A DNA stretch of 64,000 bases from Cordilura impudica. Taxonomy: Eukaryota > Arthropoda > Insecta > Diptera > Scathophagidae. How positions within the stretch are numbered: position 1 is the first letter of the stretch; every line of letters begins with the position of its first letter. The notes under the pieces are model-generated. The model had not been told where the DNA came from and made no database searches. It saw only the letters and a program-made list of their open reading frames with translations. A program made the position numbers and the translations under genes. Shown here in pieces: positions 34,001-42,901 of the stretch. The stretch spans positions 24,533,620-24,597,619 of the forward strand of contig OY821517.1 of assembly GCA_963682025.1 (NCBI GenBank), in the 5' to 3' direction.

Positions 34001-35561
34001 CTCCAAAATCTTGAGCTACGGGTAAAAAACGGGGTTTTCGGCTCTTTTGCACATATAAACCGGTAACTGTGTTGAATATCAACTGATTTCAACATGTTTA
34101 TAAATTTCCATTTGCTACATTCTCATCTATACTTCTTCCCAGACATGCTGGGTCAGTTCAGCGATGAACAAGACGATCATTTCCACCAAGAAATGGTTAA
34201 ATTGTGAAAATGTTTTGAAGGAAAAAAATAAAATTAAAATAATTTAGGCATACTGCTGGTCCCTTCAGTGAGAAACTGAAGATGCTGACGACTTAAAAAG
34301 CAATGGGGGCAAACATTTTTGAGTTGAATGGCCAAAAATGTTATTTTTTGCAAAAATTTGTTTTGTGCGAGCATTTATTCCCAAATTTTATTTTTTTTTT
34401 TTAAGTGGAATAACCCAGTAAATTTTTAACGGATTTTGTTTACCAAAGCTGCATTTTACTCGCAAATAAACGTACTTTTATAATAAATTCATAAATTATA
34501 TAAAAAAAAAATATGTAAAAACATCTCCAAAGTTGAAAAATAGAGATTTTTAAAATGGATTTGCTGGAGGTTCGCTATGATATTCGTACTTTCGAAAGGC
34601 CACAGTTTCTTCTTTCCAAGTCCGCTGAGAAATTCTAAATCGTTTGATACGAGTATTCAACAGAGTTACTGGCTTACATGTGCAAAAGAGCCGAAAAACC
34701 AGTTTTTTACTCGTATCTCAAGATTTTATATCAAATCTGCTTTACTAAGACAATTTTTTTTTTAATAAAAAAAATTTATACAGAACAAAATGGACGTTTC
34801 CTTATCAGTAACTGAGATACCAAGTTTGTCTATATTTACAATGGAACAAGTATGTAAAAAAAAAAGAAATAAGTGCCCATAAACATGAGCTATAAATGAA
34901 CGGGTCTTTTTTTTTCTTCCTTAATAAAATATTTTACTTTCGGAGCGACTTGAAGGCTCCGTCCCAAATACATTCATTGTTAGTCGACATTTTATCTAGC
35001 AAAACTAATACTAAATTCTAAAAAACAAAATTTTTCTTATATTTAAAAGTAAAGAAATCCATTATTTTTAATTTTCCTTAGAGAACTTTATTAAAATTTC
35101 GATTGTTTAGAAATATAAACTGGATTTATTTATTTTTTAGATACACCACTTATATACGTCCGATCTGTTTGTGGACTGAGTCAACAGATAGTCATCAATT
35201 AGTGGGTCAGAATGGTGTCATCGCTGGCTGGGGCGCTGATGGAACAGGTCGGTCATCAACTGCGATACCAAAAAAAGTCAATACGAATATTGTCAGTGAT
35301 ACTGAGTGTCGCAATTCGTCAGTGAACTATAATTCATTATTATCACGGCGTACTTTCTGTGCTGGCAATCGTGATGGCACTGGACCTTGTAATGGTGACT
35401 CTGGAAGTGGTTTTCTGATGTATCGCAATGATCGATGGTACTTACGCGGTGTTGTATCGGCTGGTCAGATGAAACAACATATATGTGATCTAGATCATTT
35501 CGTGGTGTTTTGCGATGTGACACAACATTTGCAATGGGTACAAAGTCAAATGGTTTCTTAG
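21849..35561 (+). CDS. gd-like secreted S1 serine protease A (4 exons, 487 aa)
   Basis: Joined exons 21849-22058, 29410-29548, 29615-30308 and 35141-35561 give 487 aa. Order: signal peptide (residues 1-18), gd N-terminal domain (about 27-117, CPTYFQYLHDGSQYFG to ITVNGKDIC), Pro/Gln/Ser-rich linker with an internal repeat, then trypsin-like domain from C232 and IVGG (242-245). Triad: His285 (TAGHC), Asp337 (DADLAIL), Ser435 (CNGDSGSGF). Drosophila gastrulation defective acts extracellularly in the dorsoventral cascade, upstream of Snake and Easter; which gd-family member this is cannot be told. The P1 residue before IVGG is Leu and the position-189 equivalent is Gly, so neither activation nor specificity looks trypsin-like. 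It is followed in tandem by gd-B. Confidence 0.88.
22380..23010 (+). mobile_element. Jockey-clade LINE fragment (reverse transcriptase)
   Basis: Two overlapping frames cover the RT palm: SAVFLDIQQ...FDRALHNGLL, AGIPQGSVLGPVLF, then AYTDDTAFL (usual FADDTAxL catalytic box with A to T change), a frameshift, and VNAEKLFHVTF, VKYLGVCLDRRLKWKNHA, ending near LYTTVLKPR. 5'- and 3'-truncated and frameshifted, so inactive. Same strand as gd-A, inside intron 1. The clade is assigned from motif wording. Confidence 0.8.
23040..23190 (+). repeat. Fragment of the 1660-2615 foldback family
   Basis: Contains TCAATTATGTGTGTTTCTAA, GTACGGTGCCCAACACAACC and CGTTTTAATATTTCGTTAT, matching the arm at about 1905-2020. 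Only one arm is visible here. Confidence 0.6.
23325..23460 (+). repeat. 15-bp minisatellite GTGGTGAGTTTGAGT
   Basis: About nine tandem units of GTGGTGAGTTTGAGT with few substitutions. A multiple of three, so both strands stay open (VVSLS on plus); the ORFs here are not genes. Confidence 0.85.
23560..23935 (+). repeat. Dispersed repeat with two 125-130-bp tandem units
   Basis: Units at about 23671-23798 and 23799-23932 share gtgggcggtgccacgccc, atccagttctgagctat, aatttcaagcctctagctta and gggaagttactttt. Belongs to the same loose class as 2640-3190. Confidence 0.6.
24009..26060 (+). pseudogene. hAT transposase remnant (KIAA1586/ZMYM-like type)
   Basis: Conceptual pieces in order: FLIDESTTISKKKSTLS, FFDLVELENTAA, HRHGFIDNFLIRNWISF, a stop replacing Cys before DGTSNMLGRKSGVARLL, and QRLELAVN. 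After an inserted MITE come AIYNASPK, TRYVASSARSVMAVWNNYEA and, after many stops, the hAT dimerisation block TAECERSFSRMNIILSDIRN near 25845-25910. This matches the hAT-type transposases related to vertebrate KIAA1586. Numerous stops and shifts make it long dead. Same strand as gd-A, in its intron 1. Confidence 0.75.
24384..25085. mobile_element. MITE with 32-bp TIRs inserted in the hAT remnant
   Basis: CTGTGGTTTTCTAGAATAAC... at 24384-24415 is inverted at 25054-25085 with one mismatch. Flanked on both sides by ATTT (24380-24383 and 25086-25089), a possible 4-bp target duplication. Removing it rejoins the hAT frame as AIYNASPK. A further inverted pair (CAACTTATGTCGACA / TAGACATAAGTTGTTG) lies inside at 24628-24705. 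Superfamily not assigned. Confidence 0.7.
26335..26952. repeat. Low-complexity GAAAAATAAAAAT repeat (left block)
   Basis: More than 600 bp of nearly pure purine repeat built from gaaaaat/aaaaaat words. Together with 27749-27958 it is one simple-repeat tract interrupted by a Helitron-like element. ORFs on the minus strand (FHFSFFIF) are artefacts. Confidence 0.9.
26953..27748 (-). mobile_element. Helitron-like element (same family as 4523-5283), in simple repeat
   Basis: Starts at the CTTACTTG-type terminus with the AGTCGGTCTAGACCGACT hairpin (minus orientation) and ends at TATACCCTATACCACTATG. Internally similar to 4523-5283 through its whole length, with the (GGAC)n tract at 27585-27605. 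It splits the A-rich repeat cleanly. Confidence 0.65.
27749..27958. repeat. Low-complexity GAAAAATAAAAAT repeat (right block)
   Basis: Continuation of the tract at 26335-26952 after the Helitron-like insertion. Confidence 0.85.
27959..28135 (+). mobile_element. tRNA-derived SINE
   Basis: B box GGTTCGATTCC at 27993-28003 within GTGGG...CCCACC, which forms a perfect T-arm, preceded by a weak, shortened tRNA head. The tail is unrelated, ending in (AAAT)n at about 28115-28135. The minus-strand reading GIEPTT is a usual sign of tRNA-like sequence. Not a functional tRNA. Confidence 0.65.
28136..28997. other. Unassigned part of gd-A intron 1
   Basis: AT-rich. The 63-aa ORF at 28566-28757 has no recognisable family. 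No repeat structure seen. Confidence 0.3.
28998..29358 (+). mobile_element. Helitron H1 copy
   Basis: Head TTTATAATATTAATAAGC (C of the TC start mutated), tail CTCGAATTTCGAG hairpin and ATCTGCTAG before T. 361 bp, non-autonomous. It ends 51 bp before exon 2 of gd-A. Confidence 0.75.
29410..29548 (+). CDS. gd-A exon 2
   Basis: Acceptor TTTCATTACAG|GAC and donor GACT|GTAAGT. 139 nt, enters phase 0 and leaves after one base. Encodes the second half of the gd N domain (LLTLESRNPFRYRMEF and NEVPILTKITVNGKDIC). The counterpart in B is 63083-63215 with the same phases and the same TTTCATTACAG acceptor. Confidence 0.85.
29615..30308 (+). CDS. gd-A exon 3
   Basis: Acceptor AAATTTTAG|AT after a 66-nt intron; donor GTGGA|GTAAGT. 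Encodes the Ser/Pro/Gln-rich linker and the N-terminal half of the protease domain with IVGG, the His285 and the Asp337 motifs. The linker has two copies of SPKIYSNPFL (29739 and 29865 regions). Confidence 0.87.
30360..30748 (+). mobile_element. DINE-1/Helentron-like element
   Basis: Begins TACCCTCCACACCACTGTGC and ends with the ATTCGGC-ACA-GCCGAAT hairpin and TTAACACTCTCACC. Inside are CGATATAGGGACGTCCGTGC and a stretch closely similar to 52220-52365. Non-coding. Confidence 0.6.
30780..33830. repeat. 3-kb degenerate satellite with TTATCGAAAAAATTTTCTATAG units
   Basis: About 25-35-bp units combine a TTATTGTTATCGAAA half with a TTTTCTATAGAAAATT self-complementary half. They are diffuse before 32100 and regular from 32140 to 33680. 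The early part contains many TATCGATA-like words. It fills most of gd-A intron 3. ORFs within (YCYRK, ENYCY) are repeat artefacts. Confidence 0.8.
34005..34727. mobile_element. Foldback element with 76-bp arms
   Basis: 34005-34080 (AAATCTTGAGCTACGGGTAA, TTCGGCTCTTTTGCACATAT) is inverted at 34651-34727. The spacer holds no gene. True ends may extend outward to about 33900 and 34830. Confidence 0.55.
35141..35561 (+). CDS. gd-A exon 4 (terminal)
   Basis: Acceptor TTTTTTAG|ATAC completes a Glu codon left by exon 3. It encodes YTTYIRPICLW, WGADGTG, FCAGNRDGTGPCNGDSGSGF with catalytic Ser435, and ends DVTQHLQWVQSQMVS then TAG. Cysteines are placed as in S1 proteases. Confidence 0.87.
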
Positions 35562-35615
35562 AACGAGAATATATTTTATAGAATAAGAGACTAGATCTTT
35601 TTTTTTTACTTTTTT

Positions 35616-35621
35616 AATAAA
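35616..35621 (+). terminator. Polyadenylation signal of gd-A
   Basis: AATAAA 54 nt after the stop codon, just beyond a T-rich stretch. It is the first such hexamer downstream of the CDS. Confidence 0.55.
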
Positions 35622-36406
35622 AACTACAAATTTGTTTCAGCCTAGAAATACTTATTTGTAAAAATATTGTACACTTTATATTGATAGTGAATGCCATTCA
35701 AAGGCATTTAACTCGTTCAACTGGGCGAAGGGTAATATTACTCATTCTAATTACTCCATTCTAATTCGACAAGTACCTTCCAACAGTGGGACCTCTTTAA
35801 TGCTCACGTAAACAGCTATCAAACTACATATAAGTAATGCACTTAAGTTAAAAAAAAAAAAACATTTTTAATCATTTCTCACAATGAATTTTTTACGATC
35901 AATTAAATAACTAGAAAAATGTTGTTTTTGTTTGCTTTTTTTTAAATTGTGAAATGTATGTGATTAAAATTAAGATTTTAAGTAATATTATATGAGCCTT
36001 TTATCAGTTTCATACAGTAATATGAGTCATAAGTCTTGTAAATAAATAAATTGTAATCGTAATCAACTTAAAATTCAGTTATTACCATTTATCGCAATAA
36101 ATTCGATAGACACAATGAATCTGTTTGCATTATGTGTGCATTCACCCACATTCAGGATTATGAGCAGTTTGGTTCCGAATCATCGCAAAATTTGTCTTGA
36201 ATATGCAGATTTTCGAGTGCTCATACAAGTTTTGCAATAACAATTATTACAGTAATAACTCACTGTTAATTTAGCTTAGTAAAAATATCTTTTCCATATA
36301 TAGGAGAAATTCAGGTGATGTGAAATTAAGTTTTTTCACAGTTAACAAGTGTGCTAATATTGTAAAACCCCTACGTCTATTACAACGGCGTAACGAAATA
36401 AATGGT
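35622..36406. other. Intergenic, nothing assigned
   Basis: AT-rich sequence downstream of gd-A. No ORF or repeat recognised. Confidence 0.3.
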
Positions 36407-36425
36407 GGGGGGGGGGGGGGGGGGG
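36407..36425 (+). repeat. G19 homopolymer
   Basis: Nineteen consecutive G within an AT-rich region. It could form a G-quadruplex or be a sequencing or assembly artefact. Confidence 0.9.
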
Positions 36426-37400
36426 AGAATACTTGTATTTATTTTATTCTTAGGTTGTAACTTGAATTCTCTAACACGTATGAATAAAGATTGCCATATT
36501 TGAATAAAATTGTAACAATTTCGAATCTTAGCTCTAGATAACCACAAAAATGTGTAATGACAACCCTGAAAATGGGAGTCCCGATCATTTGTAAATATAA
36601 TTAAAGAGAGTGCAGACATAACATAATACGAGAAATGTATAATGAACATCCAACACTACATACAAGAAATTTAAATGCTCAGCTCATTGCAAGAGTTAAG
36701 GAGATGTAAATTGATCTCTCTTAATATTTTTCTTTTCTTTTTTAAACAATTTTGTTAGAAAACTATGTAACTAACTAAAATCCATCAGCTGCTTTCTTTT
36801 AATAATAAAAAAAATGGAAGATTAAACTTTAGTAAGTTTTTGTTATTTATTCTTTTTATTTTATTCATGAGTTTACTGGTTGTTTTTACCCGGTCTTGCC
36901 TGGGATCCAAAGGCCTTTGACTTGAAAAATGGTATACTACGATTACCAGGCGCTGAGTATTTTAGTCCCCAATGAACAAATTCACCAAAAAAAAAATGAA
37001 CTTTCTCCCCCAAAAATTTGTTTGGAATTGGGGAATTTGTTCATGATAAAGAAATTTCTCAATGTCTACGATTTTTGGGGAATAAATTCATTTTTTATTT
37101 CAATTTAAAATTTTTTGATTTTTTAATTTAGAAGTTTTTTTATAAGACGCTACAGCAAAAATGCTTCTAAAATAAGCTGCGCAACCATTTTAAGTTTTTT
37201 TATTTTGTAAACATCAAACGTAACGGAATCCTTTGCAAATTAATGAAATCTGAACTTTAAAAATTGAATAACTTCATTCAATAAGTGATCATCCTTGAGC
37301 AGTGACGTCAAATTTATAGAAGATTCAAAAATGGAAAATGAATGCGACGTTTCAAATGGTGCCGCAAGGTTGCTTTAAGCAACTGCTTATAGTATATGTA

Positions 37401-37773
37401 TCTATAATATTAATAGGCAAGGCGATTTCTTGTGACCGATGTAAGTTTCACAGTTTTACCCCGATGTTGACAAAAAATTTATCATTTAAAAGGTATTTCT
37501 TTTTATCTGTTACCCATATTTACAGATTTTCATCGTCTGGAATATTTTTTTGAGTTATGATCGTTTAAAGTTGCTACAAACACATACATAAAATTATACA
37601 ATGCTATGTGTGTGTTTATTAAATTTGTTAATGTGTTTGTGTGAATGTGTTGAGTTTGTTTTCTTCATTTAAAATGAGTTTAATTGTGAAGCATACCTTT
37701 AGGGTCTTTATTAAATGAAAAAATAAAGTTTCCTAGAATTTGCACTCATATTTCGAGTGCTGGAATCTGCTAG
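37401..37773 (+). mobile_element. Helitron H1 copy
   Basis: TCTATAATATTAATAGGC after A; GCACTC..GAGTGC hairpin and ATCTGCTAG before T. 373 bp, non-coding, nested in the long-TIR element. Confidence 0.8.
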
Positions 37774-37814
37774 TAGTAATTATTGCACATACGTAGATAA
37801 AATTTATCATAAGA

Positions 37815-38095
37815 CTGTGTTCCGCGAGGTAGTCGCGTTCACGTCCGCGCGTTTGGCAGCCACACCCATGCTGCCGCGCAGTTGTCGTCACCTTATTTTA
37901 ATCGGCAAAATATATTTTCAGATCATTGCGATATTTTAGCTGAGCTGCGTTCATGACGCGTCGCGTTCGCATCCGCGCGTTTGTCAACCACACCAGTGCT
38001 GCCGCGCAGTTGTTGTCAACTTATTTTAATTGCCAAACTATATTTTTCAGATCATTCCGATATTTTAGCTAAGCAGTGTTCCGCGGTGCTAATGA
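37815..38095. repeat. GC-rich tandem duplication, about 140-bp units
   Basis: Two units share GTCGCGTTC, TCCGCGCGTTTG, CCACACC, GCTGCCGCGCAGTTGT, TTATTTTAAT and TTTTCAGATCATT. Base composition is much more GC-rich than its surroundings. No ORF of note. Confidence 0.7.
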
Positions 38096-38319
38096 TCATA
38101 TTGAAAAGAATACAGATTTTAAATACGTTTCTTGCAGGACAGATATTAAGAGCAGTATGGGGAATTTGACCATTTATTTTGGGGACCTTTTCTTTAAAAA
38201 TTTGGGAAATTTGTTCATCTTGAAGTTATTCCCCAATTTCTTGGGGAATAAGTTAATTCTGTTGGGGAATTTGTTCATTGGGGATTAAGTACTCAGCGCC
38301 TGCATACCATTACAACTAA

Positions 38320-38970
38320 TTATGTTTATGCATGGATTATTTTGATTGTATGACGTTTAAAAGTAACGAATTTTAGTTATTCTAGAGCCTTGGGATACAC
38401 AACATTTCTGGTTTTTCCTTCTGGTGCATATACGAAAAGATTGTGCTGGCTCCCAACTCTGGAGCAGACGACATATAATTGTCTATGAGAAAAACAAGGA
38501 GTTTCTAAGTTGATACCTGATACCGTAAGAGATTGTCCTCTTATATACGTTATGTTAGAAAAAACTTTTTGTACCATCTCTTCCAATGTTTCACATTCCC
38601 ACGACTCAGCTTGTCTTAGCCGATGGATTTATAGACGCACTTGAGTAGATTCGGGCATTCCCGCTTCTCTCAAAGCTTGTCTTGATCTTTGGGCTTCAAG
38701 ACGCTATTGGGTTTGCTCAGGTCTTTCAGCATTTCTCGACTCAGATTGTCTCATTCGCTGAGATTCCATACTAATGTGGGTCTGATCGGGTTCTCTAGAG
38801 TTCTGTTTAGTTTAAGCCTTGTTGCATTTGAGGTAGTACGGCCTATCTGCAATACTTTCACGTACAAGTCACAATTGCAAATAATTCTTTTTTCCACCTT
38901 TACAACTCATTTATATAGTGAAATAGATGAAATGGAAATATTTGTAATAGGTTGCTTTCTAATATAGCCA
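38320..38970 (-). pseudogene. Helitron Rep/helicase polyprotein remnant, internally deleted
   Basis: Minus strand. 38377-38586 reads GQSLTVSGINLETPCFSH, QLYVVCSRVGSQHNLFVYAP, GKTRNVVY: the C-terminal end of the Pif1-like helicase domain of arthropod Helitrons. Just upstream (38590-38790, frames broken) are arginine-rich QRMRQSESRNAERPEQTQ and RLEAQRSRQALREAGMPEST repeats, as found near the N-terminus of the same proteins. The whole Rep and most of the helicase are missing. It could have been a source for non-autonomous copies in this window, but no match of ends was found. Confidence 0.65.
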
Positions 38971-39200
38971 AAAGGCGAAATGGGAATAAATGTAATATTT
39001 TGTTTTCCGATGTAGTTAAAAAGGCGAGATGGAAATATTTGTATGAATTAACATCATCGGAGGAATCCTACAACGGTAGTCAACCTGTATATGTTCACCC
39101 ATGAAATAAATCTGCACTTGGGGTGTTACAACTCCTATAGTAAAAAAGGCAAGACGGAATAATTTGTAATAGGTTGATTTACAATATTTATTTCATAATG
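38890..39200. repeat. Degenerate repeat with aaggcgaaatggaaatatttgtaat units
   Basis: Three or four spaced copies of agatgaaatggaaatatttg / aaggcgagatggaaatattt separated by about 60-130 bp. Low confidence on unit boundaries. Confidence 0.4.
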
Positions 39201-39329
39201 GTGTAAACTCAGGAGTAGTAAGTAAAGAGATTTATGCACAAAAAGTTTTAGGGAATTCCATTGAAAAATTAAAATATCTTAACACTAAAAGCGCATATAG
39301 AAAATTTAAAAAAGTGGGAGTGGCCGATA

Positions 39330-39885
39330 AAATATGACGGCCTTGCCTGGGATACGAGAATAATGTGCAGTAAATTCGAGCGAAACCCGTAAAAAAATTA
39401 AAAAAAGTGGGCGTAAAAGTAGGCGTGGCCGGTAAGAAGTATATGGCGACCTTCTATGGGGTATATAGATCGTGTGTACCAAATTTCAGAGAAATCCGTT
39501 GAAAAGTTAAAATTTTTGTAGCGCGCAAATATACCAAAAAAAACATAAAATGAAGTGTATATAAAAAGTGGGCGCAAAAGTAGGCACGGTCGATAAGGAG
39601 CATATGATGATCTTTCCTACACTACAGAGATTGTATGTACCAAATTTCAGAGAAATCCGTTGAAAAGTTAAAATTTGTGTAGCGAACAAATATACCAAAA
39701 AACATAAAATGAATTGTATATAAAAACTGGGCGAAGAAGTAGGTGTGGTCGATAAGGAGCATATGGTGACCTTCCCTGAGGTGCAGAGATTGTATGTACC
39801 AAATTTCAGATAAATCCGTTGAAACATAAAAATTTGTATAGCGGTCAAATAAAGAAACAAGCAAACAGAAAATGAATTTTATATA
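39330..39885. repeat. Three tandem units of about 160 bp
   Basis: Each unit has agtgggcgyaaaagtaggcg, a ggtcgataaggagcatatg block, a ccttcc..gagattgtatgtac block and aaatttcagagaaatccgtt. The two overlapping minus ORFs here come from this repeat and are not genes. Confidence 0.7.
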
Positions 39886-39887
39886 TA

Positions 39888-40225
39888 CTAGCAGATTCCA
39901 GCACTCGAAATTCGAGTGTAAATTCTAGGAAATTTTATTTTTTCAGCTCATTTTAAATCAAGAAAACAAGCTCAACACATTAACACAAACACATCAACAA
40001 ATTTAATAAACACACACATAGCATTGTATAATTTTATGTATGTGTTAGTAGCAATTTTAAACGACCATAACTCCAAAAAAATATTCCAGACGATGAAAAT
40101 CTGTAACTCTGGGTAACAGCAAAAAAGAAATACCTTTAAAATAATATATGTTTTGTCAAAATCGGGGTAAAACTGTGAAACTTACATCGGTCACAAGAAA
40201 TCGCCTTGCCTATTAATATTATAGA
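39888..40225 (-). mobile_element. Helitron H1 copy, minus orientation
   Basis: CTAGCAGAT at the left (complement of ATCTGCTAG) with the ACTCGAAATTCGAGT hairpin and CCTATTAATATTATAGA at the right. Flanked by A on the left and T on the right. 338 bp. Confidence 0.8.
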
Positions 40226-40659
40226 TAGATTTATATTAATTTAACGTAAATTGTTTTTGAGTCTTATATTAAACTGTGTTCGGAGGTTGGTGTCACAGCA
40301 TAAATTAATTTATTCGAACAATTACATTGTTTCAATTATAGTTTGAAAAACACCACCAACACTATTGTATTTAATTTTAACAAAGCGCAAAAAAGAAATA
40401 CTCTTAACTTGTATATAAAACACGTCAATGAAAAATACCGGAATTCACATAAGTTTTGCTGAGGTGGCTTATATTAAAAGTTTTATAGTTTTCTTTATAG
40501 ATGGTCCAACTGGATTTATCGATTTTTTTTTTTTACCGGAATTCAGTGTTTTTCCCATCAATTTCGACCACCTAAGCAATTAAAAGTTAACCTAAGTTTT
40601 AATTAAGTAGCTTTTTTGACATTTTTTTAATCGATAGTTTAACTGAACTTATCGATTTT

Positions 40660-41290
40660 TATACCCTCCACCCCAGTGTGCAGAGGGTATATCTAAGTTT
40701 GTCATTCCTTTTGTAATAATTAGAAAAAAAATTTTGGAACCCATAAAATATATATATTTGTAATCCTTAAAACAAGCGGAGTTGATATAGCGATGTCCGT
40801 CCGTCCGTCTGTGGAAATCACGATGACGGCTTCAATCGGGTAGCTAGGGTGCTCGTTGGCATAAAAAATGATTCGCTAGCATCCTGAGAAGTTTGCTATT
40901 TAAAATCGTCCAAATCGGTTGATTAGGTCCCGAGAATTGAATGAAGACGTAAAAAAGTCTTGAAAAAATATGATTTCTCATGTTGTTATTGTCACGATCA
41001 CGCACTCAATAGGACAGACGGGGCGCTCATTTTTAGTGAGAATGATTGACTAACATCATGAGAAGGTTTCTGTTTGAAAAAACATTGAAAATCGATTTAA
41101 TAGGTCCCGAGAAATCACTGAAGAAGTAAAAAAAAATGAAAAAAAAATATATGTTACTGTATTGTTCTTGTTGTTATTCTAAATGTTGTATTGTTGTCAT
41201 AGCTATACTTGTTGGTTTTGTGGTCGTTGTGGTAATAATATAATAAAAAGTAACCCTTTGTACATTTTTTTTATCAACTCTGGTATAAAA
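40660..41290 (+). mobile_element. DINE-1/mini-me-like element
   Basis: Begins TATACCCTCCACCCCAGTGTG and contains GTTGATATAGCGATGTCCG with (GTCC)n at 40795-40812. The following internal segment is duplicated (tcccgagaattgaatgaag / tcccgagaaatcactgaag). The 3' hairpin end is not visible. Confidence 0.5.
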
Positions 41291-41438
41291 ATTAAAAAGT
41301 TTCCATTGTTTTGGCATCACTAAAAAAATTTGTTAGATTATATTTGTCATCGCCTCAAGCCCGACTGCAAAGTTTCAGATCGATTGGGATACGGGAAAGG
41401 GGCTAAAAATCGATCCAAAAAGTTGTCGCAGACACTAA

Positions 41439-41815
41439 TGCCGTTTTCTTTTCTGACAAAAAATGTCGCAATTTATTTGCACTTTTTTGGAAAAGTGTAT
41501 TTTTTATATATTCTAAATTAAGAGCAACCTTATTTGGTACATCAATCGAAAGGTCTCAAAGTCTACGAGCGCTCGAAAAAAATTGTAGCCATTGACTTCT
41601 TTCAGGTCATAGTGTGAGAATATTTCCACATTGTTCCCCTTTTTTGAACATTTTCAGCCCATGACTTAAAAGAGGATAATAATCAAAATTTTTTGCATTT
41701 TAGGAACACAGCACCTTGAGACATTTCGATTGATGTATAAAATTAGGTTACTCTTACACTTTTCAAAAAAAGTGGAAATAAAATGCGACATTTTTTGTCA
41801 GAAAAGAAAACGGCA
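41439..41815. mobile_element. PIF/Harbinger-like MITE, copy 1
   Basis: TIR TGCCGTTTTCTTTTCTGACA (inverted at 41785-41815), flanked by TAA on both sides (41436-41438, 41816-41818). The 3-bp TWA duplication is typical of PIF/Harbinger. 377 bp, non-coding. Homologue at 53323-53725. Confidence 0.7.
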
Positions 41816-41997
41816 TAAGAGTTAATATAAAGGGAGCAAAAATTCACCAACATCTAGAGCAAATAATGCTAAACTACCTGTTGTTAATAAAAAAACAATT
41901 TAAATTTACCAAAAAAAAAAAAATGTTATGTATGAATTTATTAAAAAAAAAACACAATATAGCTTTTGATAATATACAAATAAAATAATATACAAAT

Positions 41998-42045
41998 ATA
42001 TATATATATATATATGTATGTATATATATTCAATATATGTATATC
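41998..42045. repeat. (TA)n / TATG microsatellite
   Basis: Alternating TA with atgtatgtata. Nothing else in 41819-42407. Confidence 0.8.
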
Positions 42046-42411
42046 CATAATAACCGCATGTTAGAAAAAAATCGATATATTATTTTATTTATATAAAATT
42101 CTGCAATATTTTGTTTTATTGAAAATACATTTATTTTGCATTAACAAACAGAGTGTCACTTCATTTTGCTCAGTGCGACTACGTCACAGTAGATGGCGCC
42201 ACAATTTTTATTCCAATTAGCTTTGCAGTAGTTATTTCTATTTTAACATGAATGTCAACATTTTCAATTAGATATCAAACACAACAATGTTAAAAGTATA
42301 CACAGAGCTGAGTAAAGAAGAAGCAATGAGTTTTTTGCTTTCAAAACAGTTCTACATATTTATATAAAATTATTATTCTGCTTTACCTACAAAATATCTG
42401 ATTGCGACTAC

Positions 42412-42883
42412 TGTAGCATAATTGCATTCATAAGGTGCACGATAACTTTATTTAGTCACTACTAAATAAAGTTGTCCAAAATATGTGCAATTACAAAACA
42501 TTCGCTGACACGGAACTACATTAAAGTTCAATGCCCATACGCTGTGCATTGAACTATACAATTGCCGATACAGCGAATGTTTTGAGTTATAAACATTAGC
42601 ACCATACCACGAAATTGTTGTTGGTTGTTTTCGTGATTTCTGCTGTGTTATGCTTTCGGAGTATAACACAGAGAAAACAAATAAACCTACATGTATGTAT
42701 GTATGTATATTTTGTTTATTCTGGTTTCATATTATTATTAATATAAAAAGAAATAAAACATAATAAAGAGAATCATTAATCATTATTCATTGGATTGTAA
42801 CAAGTAAACAATCACATTAAAAAAGTGTGTGTTTTAATTAAATTGAAGTTTGAAAACATTTTAATATCCTTTTACTTTTTACA
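42412..42883 (+). repeat. 5' LTR
   Basis: 472 bp, TGTAGCATAATTG...TTTTTACA. It includes an inverted CATTCGCTG / CAGCGAATG pair and GTATGTATGTATG. ORFs in it are not genes. Confidence 0.95.
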
Positions 42884-42901
42884 TGGCGATCCTGCCAGGA
42901 G
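42884..42901 (+). promoter_or_regulatory. Primer binding site
   Basis: TGGCGATCCTGCCAGGAG starts at the base after the LTR, so no offset. TGG start is complementary to a tRNA CCA end. The TGGCGA start is like arginine-tRNA-primed insect gypsy elements; the exact tRNA is not established. Confidence 0.7.

Larger units (their letters stand above)
36947..38302. mobile_element. Long-TIR DNA element (CAGGCGCTGAGTA ends), non-autonomous
   Basis: The left end CAGGCGCTGAGTATTTTAGT is inverted at the right end (38270-38302), with ...CCCCAATGAACAAATTC continuing both arms. Flanks GGTAT/ATACC may extend the TIR outward. Internal ATTCCCCAATTT motifs repeat near both ends. It contains a Helitron (37401-37773) and a GC-rich tandem repeat. 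Superfamily not determined. Confidence 0.55.

Noticed and set aside
36947..38302. hAT assignment from the CAGGCGCTG start
   Set aside because: No 8-bp duplication at the flanks, and the TIR seems to extend outward.
39507..39864. Two overlapping minus ORFs of 117 and 80 aa
   Set aside because: They arise from three tandem non-coding units.
42448..42669. 73-aa minus ORF, present twice
   Set aside because: Lies within the LTRs, which explains the exact duplication.
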